28,510 nt of DNA from a virus, in IMG/VR virus record IMGVR_UViG_3300030419_003103, positions 1-28,510 of that record; one strand, written 5' to 3'. A program made the position numbers and the translations under genes. The notes under the pieces were generated by a model. It ran no database searches and was not told where the DNA came from. It saw only the letters and a list, made by a program, of their open reading frames with translations. This document shows, piece after piece, positions 8,571 to 22,100 of this stretch. The stretch's first letter is position 1, and each line of letters opens with the position of its first letter.

Positions 8571-10136
8571 TTAGAATTGCAAAATAACTTTGATATCTTC
8601 TTTTTGGTTGGATGATCTAGTAATTGCAGGTCTGTTATCAACGTAGATAATGTTGCCCGAATATTTTTTCACTTCTGGCTGTGCCACACCTTTAATAAAA
8701 GATTGTCCTAAGTTATAGGTACGACTATTTATTACGGTATTGATACCTGGGTTAGCAGCACTGCCAAAGGTGGTTTGAATTGCTAATGTAGCACTTCCAC
8801 CAATAATATTAAAGGAACCTCCACTACCAGTATCAGCAGTGAATCTTTGCATTGTAAATCCATAAGTGGGTGATGAATTTTTAGTTCCATCAGTATTAAA
8901 TCCACAATGGAATTTGTCTTGCCAATACTTTAATACACCAGTATTTTGATCGTATTTTACAACTCTACCAAAAGCAGTAGAACCAACACCAATTGTTTGT
9001 GTAATTTGATCATCTGGATTAAAAGTAACTCCACTATATCCTGCTCCAGTCAATTTAAGAGCATAAACAGCACTTGCTTTGTCTGATTCTAAATTTGAAG
9101 TAGAATCATATGCTTGTGGACTTTCAATAACTCCCACTCTTGCAATTTCATTTCCAGTAACAAAATCAGGGTTATCTGAATCATTCTCAATTCTAGAATA
9201 AAGAAGAACATTATATGCACCCAATTCTCTATAAATGTCAGCACCATGTCCTCCTTGAGGAGGAATAATGACATTAAAAATAGGATCAGTTGTTCCTTCA
9301 ATACCTTTAGCAGCAAGATCTAAAGTTCCAAAAGTATAATTAGACCCACCATTCGAAATAGTTACATCAGAAACTTTAGCATCATTATTAGTTGTAACTG
9401 TTGCTTCTGCTCCAGATCCATCACCCTTAATAGGAACCTGAGTATAAACCTTATTAGCAGTTCCTACTCCTACACCCCTATTGACAATGGTTACTATTTT
9501 CAACTGCCCACTAGTTGCAGCATTTTCTCTCACTGCTTTATCATTTGTATTAGTATCCCAATCTTGAGGAACGGGGAGATAATTTGTTGAATCAAATTTA
9601 ACAATATCACTAGGACTGATAGTATAAAGAAATTTCCAAATATAACCATCACCACTAGTACCTGCAGCCCGTGGTTCTAAATCAGTAAAAGTTGGTTCAT
9701 CAAGAGAAGGTCTTCCTGATGGATTATCTGGAGAAGTACCATTTTGAAGACAAATATAAACTCTATAGTCACTATTTAAAACATAATAATTAGCATCATA
9801 TAAAGTTACCGCATCAGATGGTTTAGATACATCAGTAACACTTATATTATTACGATACATATCATAAGTAATTCCTGATGTCCAAGTTTGTTTTCTTACA
9901 ACTTGTCTTACATCAGTCTTACTAATTTTCTTCAAGGCAATCATTGTATCCCAATAATTATCCTCCTGATTGAAATTATCTATAGGAGAAGGTGGGGTTG
10001 TATTCCAATCAGTATCATAATCCGTTGGATTTGGTAATCCAACAAAAGAGTAGTAAGAGTTGGCTGTTGAAGCAACTCCCGCCACAAAATTCTTAGCATT
10101 TAAGATACGAAGTTGATCAGTTATAATGGCAGCCAT
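8571..10136 (-). CDS. 8: Baseplate wedge subunit gp8 (521 aa)
   Basis: This is a homologue of T4 gp8, a wedge protein that joins gp7 and gp10 to gp6. The N-terminal half keeps the gp8 layout: a WNTTPPSP stretch (44-51), NYWDTMIALKKI (60-71), YRVYICLQNG (124-133) and GDGYIWKFLYTI (162-173; T4 has GDGYVWEYLFEI). The C-terminus keeps GNIIYVDNRPAI (494-505; T4 GEMIYMENRPPI) and ends in -ILQF (T4 -ILFTF). T4 gp8 is 334 aa. The extra ~190 residues sit in the C-terminal half and include GG-x-Y repeats (~219-275, ~360-400) like those in the neighbouring giants. The gene has its own late promoter in the gap upstream and no clear Shine-Dalgarno sequence. The order gp6-gp7-gp8 is as in T4. Confidence 0.93.
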   Translation of the reverse strand: MAAIITDQLRILNAKNFVAGVASTANSYYSFVGLPNPTDYDTDWNTTPPSPIDNFNQEDNYWDTMIALKKISKTDVRQVVRKQTWTSGITYDMYRNNISVTDVSKPSDAVTLYDANYYVLNSDYRVYICLQNGTSPDNPSGRPSLDEPTFTDLEPRAAGTSGDGYIWKFLYTISPSDIVKFDSTNYLPVPQDWDTNTNDKAVRENAATSGQLKIVTIVNRGVGVGTANKVYTQVPIKGDGSGAEATVTTNNDAKVSDVTISNGGSNYTFGTLDLAAKGIEGTTDPIFNVIIPPQGGHGADIYRELGAYNVLLYSRIENDSDNPDFVTGNEIARVGVIESPQAYDSTSNLESDKASAVYALKLTGAGYSGVTFNPDDQITQTIGVGSTAFGRVVKYDQNTGVLKYWQDKFHCGFNTDGTKNSSPTYGFTMQRFTADTGSGGSFNIIGGSATLAIQTTFGSAANPGINTVINSRTYNLGQSFIKGVAQPEVKKYSGNIIYVDNRPAITRSSNQKEDIKVILQF

Positions 10137-10156
10137 TTTGACAATAGTTTTTTTAC

Positions 10157-10164
10157 TTATTTAG
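10157..10164 (-). promoter_or_regulatory. Late promoter (CTAAATAA) ahead of gp8
   Basis: The 36-nt gap between the giant gp7-like gene and gp8 holds CTAAATAA on the minus strand, a cyanophage-style variant of the T4 late element TATAAATA. Initiation would fall near 10150, giving a leader of about 14 nt. A separate promoter makes sense after a 13.7-kb gene, because it lets gp8 and the following genes be made without reading through the giant. Confidence 0.55.
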
Positions 10165-10172
10165 CGAGTTAA

Positions 10173-13100
10173 TTACTGATAATTGTTTCTCTTAAGAGGA
10201 TAAAGTCTTCTGACTATACCTCCAGTAGAAAGTCCGGTTACTCCATCATTAGTATAAGCATTATATGCCTTAGCATCATCCCTATCTCCAAAGAGTATTT
10301 TACCCCAAGAGAAGTTACCATAATAAGAACTGTATCCAAGACCAGTCAATCCTTCAAGATTTGCTACGCTAACCGTAACCTTAGCAACTGCTGTTAAACC
10401 AGCGCCTGTCTTAGATTCTGCTGCAGTTACACCAATGGAAACAGCAGCAACTTGATACACATTATCTAGGAAAGTAGTTCCTATTCCAACTGTCCCACCA
10501 CTAACATCTATAGAAGTTACTCCATTACCAACTGTTGAATTACTAACAGTGAAGTAATATCCAGTAGCAATTCCACTAACTGTAGTAACTCCGACAATAT
10601 CAGAATCTCTAAGTTCTGAATCAGGTGGAATAAAGAGATCAAATACTATTCCAGTAGATGCAACGCCTACAGAAGTAGAACTTATACCACTAATTATTCC
10701 AAAGTCACCTTCATAAGTTACACTAGTTGCTTTTCCTCTAACTGGTATGGGATCACCAATTAGAACTTCAGGTGGATTAGTAGAAGTATATCCAGATCCA
10801 ATACTAGAACCTATAGTTATTGCATTAACAACTCCACTACTAATTGTTGCAGTAGCATATGCTTGACAATCTCCGGGAGTTGTTCCCAATCCAACAGGAG
10901 AACCAATAGTTACAGTTGGTGCAGAACTATATCCATATCCACCATCTGTAATAGTTAGAGAAGTAATAGTTCCCGCTGTAGAAACATTAGCAGTCGCTGC
11001 AGCACCAGTCTTAGCATCCTGTGACATCAACTCTACAGTGTAGGTGTTTGTATCAGTATTATTTTCATTAATAGGATCAAAGAATGGTCTAGCATTTTGA
11101 ACCCAGGCGCATGTAGACGCTACACCAACATTTTGAATTATAAATGCGGTGGGTTGAATAAGTGGCTCATAATGAACTCTATCTTTTCCTATTCTAATAC
11201 CATCAATAATTTTATCTTTAGATTGACGGCACCACTTAACAGGTCTTAGTAAAGTATCATCAGTAGTAATTCCTGGTCCTACATAAGGATTAGTTTCTAC
11301 AGAATCAGTTGTATTAATTCCAGTAACCACTCTTTCATCTTGAAGCATTCCATATCCTTGATTAAATGGATCTCTAGATTCATTAACCAAAGTAAGTTCA
11401 TCACCTTCCTTAACTGTTTCTAAAACATCCTTAAAGACTACATCAATAGCACCAGTTCCCTTATAATAAAGAACTTTTGTCGTATCTCCTTTCTTAGGAG
11501 CTTCGCTAAATTTGAGAGTACTACCTCCACTGAATGTATACGATTCTCCTGGTACTTGTAAAACATCATTAACAAATACAAGAAGACATGATTGAACATC
11601 TATAGAAGATCCCTTAGCAGCTCTAATTGTCAGATAAGAACCATTATGCTTAATTGGGAAAGACTTATTACTTCCATCACATAAAGAATCAAAATCATCA
11701 AGTACTTGCAAATCACCTATAGTCCAACCAGCAAATGCATCACTATAAGTAGTTTGAATTGTCAGCTGGAATTCTTTATATGGAAGTGAAGGATCTGTAG
11801 GAATTCCTGCAGTGCCTCCTGTATGAACTGTTAGTATTTCTCCCTGACCAAATGCATATCCAGTATTTGTAATTTCAAAATCAATAATACTAGAACCTTG
11901 ACCCACAACTACATCAACCTTCGCATAAGTTCCAATTCCCTGAGATGACTCAGAACTGTAAATTAAATCAAGATCGGAATAAGATAATGGATCGTCAAAC
12001 TTAACATCCAATTCTTTCTCAACTTTACCACCTCGTGCGTAGAAGTGAGTTCTAGTTGATACTCCAGTATTAATACGGAATGATTTACTATCTAAAACTT
12101 GTGTAACTGGAGTACTTGGGAAAGCAGGATCTTGTCCACTAGAAGAATTATTTACTGCTCTAGGAGCAATAATTGCTGCTTGTACTTTTCCTCCTCCTTG
12201 ATAGAATGTAGGAACAGTAGATGTTCCAACATTTACAGTAAATGTCGTTGTAGTTCCAACACTATCGATAGGAACTCCTGCATAAGTAGGATCTCCTTTT
12301 CTAGGATAACTATGCTCTGTTGCATGAGCGTCCCTAGCACAAGTAAAGGTAAGAGATTCTGTAGCAATTCCAATACTTGTTCCTTCACTTATACTATGTC
12401 CAGCACCAACAGTTAAAACAAGATCACCAGTTGTTGCGTCATATGTGGCAGCAGAAACATCATCATACTTAATACTGGTTATTCCAACATTTAATGCAAT
12501 CGTAGTAGAAGTTGTAGCAGCAATAGAAATTGCAGTATCATAGTAAGTATCTGTTGAACGAGGATATGTATGGATGCTTCTATAATCATCCAAAGCACAT
12601 CTGAATGATAATCCATTATTCATCAATCTAATACTTGTTCCAGTGGTTAAACTATGACTTCCAATATTCAAAGTCATAATACCAGTTGAACCAGTATACT
12701 GAGCATCGTAAACGTCGAAGAAGACACTCCTAGAAGCGCCTACATTGACCGTAATGGTATCATCGCTAATTGCAGTAATAGCGGTGTTAACGCCTGCTAC
12801 AGGGTCCGTAGAGCGAGGATAAGAGTGTGTGGTAGCATCATCGTCTAAAGCACAGGTAAAGACCAATGAACTTGTACCAAGTCCAACAGTATTGCTAGTG
12901 GTATAAGTATGTCCTGATCCCACTGTCAACACCATATCTCCCGTTAAAGGATTGTAAGTAGCAGCTGTTGGAGTAATAGATCCAATACCCGTTACGGTAA
13001 TGCTAGTAACACCTACACTATCAAATGTATGGAGATAATTACCACCACTAACAACACAACTTGTTACACCACTTACAAACTGATGTAGATAATCGCCACC

Positions 13101-16100
13101 AGAACGTATTGCATTTGCTGATGCTCTCTTAAAGGTATGAGCATATTGGTCTCCAGGACCTGCAACACCAACATTAACAGTAATCTGAGTAGTTGATGTA
13201 GAAGCAACAGATACTGCATTATTGTATGCTGGATCATGTCCTCTAGGATAATAATGAGTTGATACACCAGAATCAATAGCACAGGTCATTCCTAACCCAG
13301 TAAAGATAACAACACTAGATTTACCGCTTGCATTGAATCCATGAGCAGTACTGGTAGTAACTGTCATGACACCACTACTACTTGTATAATCAGCGGTATA
13401 GATGCCAATTGGAGCAGTATAATCACAGGTAAACGCAATACCGGAAATATTGATATTTTCTCCTCTCTCCAACCCATGAGCTTGATGGGTAGTAATTGTA
13501 GTTAATCCAGTTACTGAACTGTACCCCACATTAGAAACATCTACGGGCGCATAGAAGACGTGTGGATTGGTAATTGCTATTCCAGTAATACCACCATTTA
13601 CAACTTGTGCAGTACCAATTGAGACGTAACTGGCAGCATACAAACTTGATGTTTGAATAGCAACATTGACAGTAGGTTGAATATTAAGTCTATATCCAGA
13701 ACCACTAGTTCCCATTCCAACAGACTGAATAGTTCCAGCAGCAGATACAACTGCTGTTCCTCCAGCAGCAACTAAAGGTTGTAATCCAAATCCTTCAGTA
13801 GATCCTACAGAAACAATAACTCCACCTGTAGGGACATTTGCATTATTGACATCATAAGTTACCGAAGATGCTGTACCTGTAAAGAATACACTAGAGATAC
13901 CAGCACTCTCTTTAAACTCATAATCTTCAAGTTCTGATTGAATTCCCTCAGGACCCTGGAAAATACCATTAATAAGAACTACGCCATTACTAGTAGAGAA
14001 TCCGGTAGCATTACTTCCACCATCCTTCTTAAGAGTAAATGTTTTAGCAATCCCTGTAAATTGATTTGAAATATCATCGAAGATAATATTATTAGTATAA
14101 GTCTCTGCAATAGTTCCCGTCTTTCCACTTCTCATAAAGGTTCTACCCTGGAAAGTAGAATGTGTAGAAATTCCAACCCAATCTCTATCGTCTGGAGCAT
14201 TGGTTGTAGAACTTATAGGATCAGGTCCATAAGGTGCTTCAACAAAGTGAATCTTATTCTCACGGATATTATAATTACCCTCAATGGTCTGAACTAAAGC
14301 TCCTGAGCTATGACTAGCAATTCCTGTTCCCATCCAAGGTCTATCAACAAGAATAACATTAGTGCTACCAAGACCAACTGTGTTGATCTTCATAATCTCA
14401 TTATTAATTTGAATTAAATTACCACTAAAGAATGAAGTTATTCCACTAAAGGTAATCCTCTCATCTAATAGTAATACATCCTTCGCAAGAGTAGTTGTAA
14501 CTGATCCTCCAACAATAGGAGACTGGAAGAAGTTGTCAATAGCAATAAGACCCTTCGCATTTTGATTAGTTGAAGTAAAGGAGTGAGATGTTCCAATACC
14601 AACAGATGTAATATCAAATACTACAGGATTTTGTAAAAGTGCTTTTTCAGGACTTGCTGCTAACTTAATAGTACTTTCATTAACCTTGACTGCATAGACT
14701 GTTCTTGGAACTGTAGTAGTTGTACCGAAACCAGGACCACTAGTTGTACCAATACCAATTGCTTGAGTAGAACCAACACCTGCCCATGAATAAGTAAGTT
14801 CTTCACCACTTACAAAATAATGATCTGGAATAGTAATAGTATCAGCAGAAACACTAACAATATCTGAATCACTTCCATCAACAAATCTTTGGAAAATAGG
14901 TCTATCATTATGAAGTAATCCAAATTCCCTCTTAATATCAGTTTCTGTTCCTCTATACTCAGCATAACTGGATCTAATAACTCCACTATTCATATCGATA
15001 GAAGATGTATCGACACTATCCTTAACAACACTTAAAACATTCTGGAATACTCTTACCTGAACCTTAATATTATGATTAGGAATAAAGGTTAAATGCTTTC
15101 TATTAGAACCATCAATATTAGCACCAATAGTTCCTAAACCAGTTGTATGTAATTGAACATTACCATATTCAGTTAAAGCATTATAATCACCATCATCACA
15201 TGCTATAACTTCACACATCTCATAACGCTTATTGGTTGTATCTTCTAACTGAACAACATAATAAGCAGCATGAGAATCTGCATGATATTCTGCAATAGTA
15301 TTAATTCCAGGTGTTCCGGAAGCAGCAATCGAAGTATACCAAGAATCCAACAATCCAGTTTGCAATTCTGTAGCAGTTCCTACTCCAGTAGCAGTAGTAG
15401 TGCTACTTGCAATAGAAATACTCATCGAACTTACACTATGTGCTACACTTACAGCAGAATCAGGTGTAAGGTCTAATTTAATGCGAGCTCCGTCAAGATA
15501 AGCATAGTAAGTTCCTAATCCACCAACCGAGAAAGGACTATTATTATTATCTGATAATTGACCGTATTCAACTAGATCAACAGTAGATCCATCATGAATC
15601 AAATTCAATTCATCAAATTCATAATAGGACCCATCATCTGCACCAATTTCAACAATAATTTTTGAAGAACGGTAAGTAGAAGCGATTCCAACAATAGTTT
15701 GTGCAGAACTTGCTCCACTAGCAATTGCTTTATGATGAGAATTAATATGAACTATACTTCCTAAAGAAGTACTACCTATTCCAGTAGTGCTACTCTTAAG
15801 ATCATGAGAAATGTAAGTAACATCATAATTATTCTTCTTATACTTAATAGGATAGAATTGAAGTTGTCCCTTATCCCCATCTATAGACCAATCAAAAGAT
15901 CCTAAATCTGGATGAGTCTCCACTCTACCATATTGGTTCAAATATCCCTGACTACCATCATGTAATAAGGATACAACCAAAACTTGGCGTTCTTGGGTAT
16001 ATCTCTTATCTCTTACATAAGTAAAGAATTTTCTTGTTTGTGCCGCATTAAGTTTATCATTAGTAATAACTGCATAACGAGTTGCTCTAGGTTTGTGGTT

Positions 16101-19100
16101 AAATTCTCCACTAAAATCATCAATCGTTAAAACCCTATTTCCAACAGATTCAAAATAATCACTCAATACTCTATTTTCAAAAACAATCTCATTAGAGACT
16201 AATGTAGTTCCTACTTTAACAACCTCTTCAGATGCTAAATCAAAAGTATAAACACAATTTAAATCACCTTTTCCTTCAATATCAACCGTAATCTCAGTAT
16301 TACTATCCTCTCCAAAAACAGATGCTCCACCCTTCTCATCTTGAGTTTCAATAACCAAATCAGAGAATTTTAAGAAGCCAGAAGTATGATTTAAAGAACT
16401 AACTGCATTCTTCCAAGTATCATAATCAACTTTAGATTTTAAGGAATAAGAGAAGTATTGATAATAATGATTATCAGGTAGTCTTTGAACATTGTTATTT
16501 AAAATTCCAGTATCATATATCCACCCTTTATTAACTTCAGAATATGGACCCAATTTAATATAAGAATCAAAGTCAATCTTCGACTTAATAACTCCCATTG
16601 TATTGGAAGTCTCACCTCTTATAATATCTCCTATCTTAAGTTCCCTATTAGTAGAAACTTTAAGACTTTCAATTTTATTGTTCCAACTTGCTACAGTTCC
16701 TTTTGCTTCACCACTTACAACAGTTTCTCCTTCAAAGTAATCGTTTACACCAATCTTTATATCAAAAATTGGAAATTCTTTTTGAGGAATAACTCTACCA
16801 CCTATAGACGTAGTAGGATCATAATATCCAGGATATTCACCAGAATCCAATACATCACTCATATCATAAACAATAGACCCTGTATTACCACCCAGAGCTT
16901 CATTAACTTCTACAACTGGGAAAAGTTTATAATTATATTCTGCAGAGTTATATCCCTTAGCAGTGGAACCGACACCTACACTAGTATTTTCAATTAAAAC
17001 ACCATCTCCTACAGCAAATGGGAATAGATCACTAAATCCTGTGTTAAATCCTACAGTTACCCTTTGAGTAGTTGTATTATAAGTTATGGTATTAATACCA
17101 ACTCCATTTGAATTACGAGTAGGAATGATAGTAGGTAATACATTATACATTCCATAAGTATTCTGAACTATCCGTACATTAGTAGCTCCAACTTGATACT
17201 CAAGTTCTACGTCATCAACAACCTTTCCAGTATATCCATCAAGAACCACTAGAGTAGGATCGGTCAAATAATTTTTACCACCAGATGAAATTCCAATACT
17301 CTTAAATGAAGTAAGTGGTTCAATAGTAAGAATCTCTGGAAGATTTAAAGAAGGTTTTAAAGTAAAATCAGTAGGATAATCAAATCCTATATTTTGAATG
17401 GTATCTTTTTCAATTGATCCAATTGAATTACTTCCAATTTCTATTATTGCATCTTTTCCATAAACAGAAGATATTGTACCAATACCAGGAGCTACTTCAT
17501 ACTTTCTTCCGCCATTAAGTACTTCTATATTTGCAATAGCTCCATAAGCACTTAATGATTTGGTAGTATAATATAAATTAGCTGTTGTTGTATTATAAGA
17601 ACTTGCCTCAGGGTATTCTTTTAAATTAAACTTAAATGTAGTTGTACCTAATCCAACTATAGTCTGAGACCCAGAATACTTACTACCAATCAAATTAATT
17701 TGATTATTATTAGTTACATCAGTATCAATAATAATTTGCTTCTTAACTTCTGCAATAAAATCTTCATTAACAGACTCAAATTTATAATAAAGATTTTGTG
17801 GAACATCATCATTTAATATTATTTGAACATATGCACCTGCTTCAAGTCCAACTTTACCACTACGCTCAACTTCAAAATTTACAGAAGTTTCAGTAGATTC
17901 AAATTTATAATTGTAGAGAGGGTCTTTATAGAAATTAAGAGCAAACGCACTATAAGAAGTTAAACCTACTTGAGAAGATAAAGAAGAATCTTCTAGATTA
18001 AATTTAATAATCTTATTCTTATAAACATCAAGTTGAGGATTGATTAAAGATATGGTTCCAGCAGTAGCACTAGTAATATCAATATAATTGGGAATGTTTA
18101 AACTCAAATCATATCTAGTAGCACATAATCTAAACTTATCCTTAGTATAATAAAGGACATAATAAATTCCTTCATTTGATAATCCACCCGAAGCTGACGA
18201 TGCAGTATAAATTACTTTATCTCCAGTCTTTAATCCATGATCACTAGATGTAATAGTATCATTTGCTGTATCAACATCACCAGCAACCCAAGTTAAAGGT
18301 TTAAGTACAATCCTTCTATTGTCATTATCATACTTAACTGTTATAGTCTCAGTATCTATTGGGGTGGCTGTAAATTGAACCTTATCCCCCAATGATAATG
18401 CATGAGTGGCAGCAGTAGAAACAGTAACAATATTTTGACCTATTTCACCTGTTATAGCAGTTCTCTTAGTAGTAAAACTATGATAATTTCCTATTCCAAA
18501 ATTCTGGAAATATGGTAACCTTTGTGTAGTAGTAGATCCAACTCCAACAAAAACTCCAGTAGTTCCCAATCCAACTTTAACAGTTGAAATTCCAATAAAA
18601 TCTCTACTGAAATTAGCTATGTATAGATCTTGTCCTTCTGGTAATTTAAAAGTGGTTCCAGAAGTAATTCCAGTTATAGGGTGCCAACACTGCATCCCAG
18701 TTCCACCATGATTGGAATAAGTAACCTTTTCTCCAGTTTTCAATCCATGATTAGGAATATAGATTTGACTATAAGGAACAAAGACTTGAGTTGCTCCCAA
18801 ACCTGGCATTGAGAAAACTGCAGTAGAACCTATTCCAGCAATAGCAGATGTTCCAATACCAACAGATTCATTAGGATTAAAATAAATTTCTCTATTTGCA
18901 TTATAACTATAGTCCGTCTTAAATCCTGTATTAATAGTAAATTTACGAGGATTTTCATAAAGAAGAGTTCCTGCACTGAATGCAACACCAACGGTCTCAT
19001 TATATTCTCTTACAACTCTAATTCGCTTTCCTATCTGATCAATATTAAGAACTTTAACCTTTTCAGCAGTAGTTCCCAGACCAACATTTAAAGTATCATT

Positions 19101-22100
19101 TTCTCTAATAAAAGGAAAATCTAAAAATCCTGTGGTATAGAAGAAAGTAGTTAATCCTGTTGCTCCGGTAGTTCCTACACCTAGAGTAGTAACAAAATTA
19201 TCAGTCCTTATACCCAACGCATAGGAACCTTCAAGATGAGCAAAATATGTACTTAAACCAGAAACCGTAATCAATTCCCCATTATTAAATCCATGAGGTG
19301 ATGTAGTAAATCCAACAATATTTCCAACTCCATCTAATGTAGCAAAATCAACATTAGAAAATGAAGTAGTAGCAACACTAACAGATGAGATTCCTGGACT
19401 ATAAAGATTAGATACTTTAGCGGCTGCATTAGTACCACCAGTTAAAGCATTATCAAATAAAACTCTATCATTTACTTTATAATTTTTACCTCCCGTCAAG
19501 ATGCCAATAGCATCAATAGAACCCGAAGAAGCAAAATCAATATTTACTGTTTGATTTCTAACACTATCAGGATCAAAAACAAAATCATAGGAACTATTAG
19601 AAGATTTAAATCTATAATCTACAGTATTCCTAAACCATCCAGATTTATTTAAATCATATTCTTCTTGATTAAAATCATTACTAAAGTTTAAAGTATTAGG
19701 TTCTGAATAGAAACAAGTTCCAATTACGTATGGGAATTGTGGGCGATAATATCCTTTAAAAGGTCCGTCAGTATCAGTATTACCAGTTTCAATAGTGGTA
19801 AAATAAGCATATACCCCATTAGGATATTCAGGTGTTACACCAAATCTACCATTATGCTTATCAAGATCTCCTTCTCCTTTAAATACATAATCTTCGTTAA
19901 AGAATCCCTGAGGGAAAACGGATAAAGGAGGTCTATTTGCTTTAGAGACCAATTTATATCCGGATTCCATTGCTCTGGCTGTTCCGCCTTCTGGAGTAGT
20001 ATATCCATAAGGACCATAAATTGGATTTCCATCATAGGCCCATCCAAGAATGGGAGAATGATATGAAGAAGGTTGTTCTTGATTATTTGCTTTTCTTAAA
20101 TCACCAACTCCATATTGTATTTCTCCTCCTTGATTTCTTACATATACCCCCTCTCTAAGTTTTCGAGGAGAGTACATATGACAATACTGTAATCCAAAAT
20201 CACTTCTTTCAGATTCATCAATAACTCCATCATCTGGAGTGAAAGTATCCAAATATTTTCTAAACAGGTTAACTGTCCATGGTTGAATATGAGCTTTTAA
20301 CCTACCTTGAGTTCCTGGAGCTTTTATTGTAAGAGTTGTAGTATTATCATAACCAACTCCACCATTTATTACATGTATGTCTGTAAGTATTCCATTTTCT
20401 ACTACTGGAGTGAGTTTAGCATAATCACCAATTCCATTAATTACAATATTAGGAGGAGTATTATAACCAGATCCCCCTCTTGTAACCAAAACTTCTACAA
20501 TTCTTCCATTATTAACAATAACCTCAGTTTCAGCATTTTTACCGCTCCTAAATTCAAATTCAGGTTGTCTATCCCAATTAAGAATGGAATCAGATCCATA
20601 CTTACTTCCTTTATCAGTTAAATGAACTGAATCAATCTCTCCTCTAAAAATAGGATTTATTTTAGCAGAAAAATCTTGATTGGCTAAAGTAGATACTCCA
20701 ATATTACCAGTAATAACAACAGAAATAGTAGGATAGTTAAATGAATGAGTTCCACTTCCAATCGACTTTAAATCTACATATTGTTCACTATTAAGATATT
20801 CATTCTTAGATGTAGTTCCTAATCCAACAGGGGCTAGTTTAAAAGAATCATTACTTACCTTCTTAACCAAATATTGAGAAGAAGTATTAAGACCCTCAAT
20901 TACACTACCAGTAGTTGCATAAGTTAAAGTTTCTCCAGTTTCATATCCATGAGAATCTATATTAATACGATTCTGAGATGTGCTAATACCACTAGTTGTA
21001 ACAGTTCTCTTTTTATTTTGATACCCTTCCCCACTATTAGTAACATTAATATCAGAAATTATATCTTTCTTTTCTGAAGATCTAAACTCTTGATTACCAA
21101 CACCATATCCCGTAATATAAAACGTGTTTATTCCTGCTATAGCATCTGCTTCAGTAGGATGAAGACGAATTGTTTGAGCATCTACAACAGCAACACGATA
21201 TGTTGAATCTGTTGTAAGTCCTGTTAATCCAGTTTGCTTATCAGTGTCATATATAACTTTCTCATAATCTCTAAACTGGTGATAAGTAGAAAATCCAATT
21301 AAACTGGTACTTGCACTACCTACTTGAATGAATACATCTCCATCACTACCCTTATTGGTTGAATCAAAAGAAACACTATGAGATATAGATCTCATATTAA
21401 TTTCTGCCGCAGCATCCTTACCATTTCCACCAGTAATGGTAATAAATGGCTTATCAACGTAATCAAATCCAGAATTAACAATCTCTATTCTTTCTAAAGA
21501 TCCTTTTACAGCACAAATTCCAGTGGCAGCAATTCCAGTGGCATCTGTAATCTCTAAACTTGGTGGATTGATAATATCATATCCAGATCCTGGTGATTCA
21601 ATTTCAATATCATTAATAGATCCATAGAATAAGGTTTGGGATGACTTATAATTAAGAACCTCAACACCATTAATTAAAACACCAGTTTTTCCAGGGTCTG
21701 TAGTATAATTACCACTCTTATTGAGAGGATCCTTTATTTCTTTTAAAATATTTTGAGACAATATTTCTTTTCTGGCAAAATCATAATCTTGAATAACATT
21801 AGAAGTAACAATACCTGATACAGAAATGAAATCACCACTAAAAATATTAGATTGGCTTTTTGCTAAGCTTAACGTACTAGGACTAACTCTTTTAACAAAA
21901 TAAAGACCTTCTTCCAACTCAGGGAATTTACTAGTAGAAGTAGTAACTCCTGTGATTCCATCAGAATCGACAAATGTAGTAGAAACAATATAGGGTTGAT
22001 AATAAATCCTATCACCAGTAAAGAATCCATGATCATCTGGTGCATTGGGATCATTAGCAAGAACGTCCAATTCAGTTCCACTATAACTTCCACTTAGTGT

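Noticed and set aside
12211-13400. CRISPR-like or recent DNA tandem repeats
   Set aside because: The periodicity is at the protein level; the DNA copies are too diverged and there are no short identical repeats with unique spacers.
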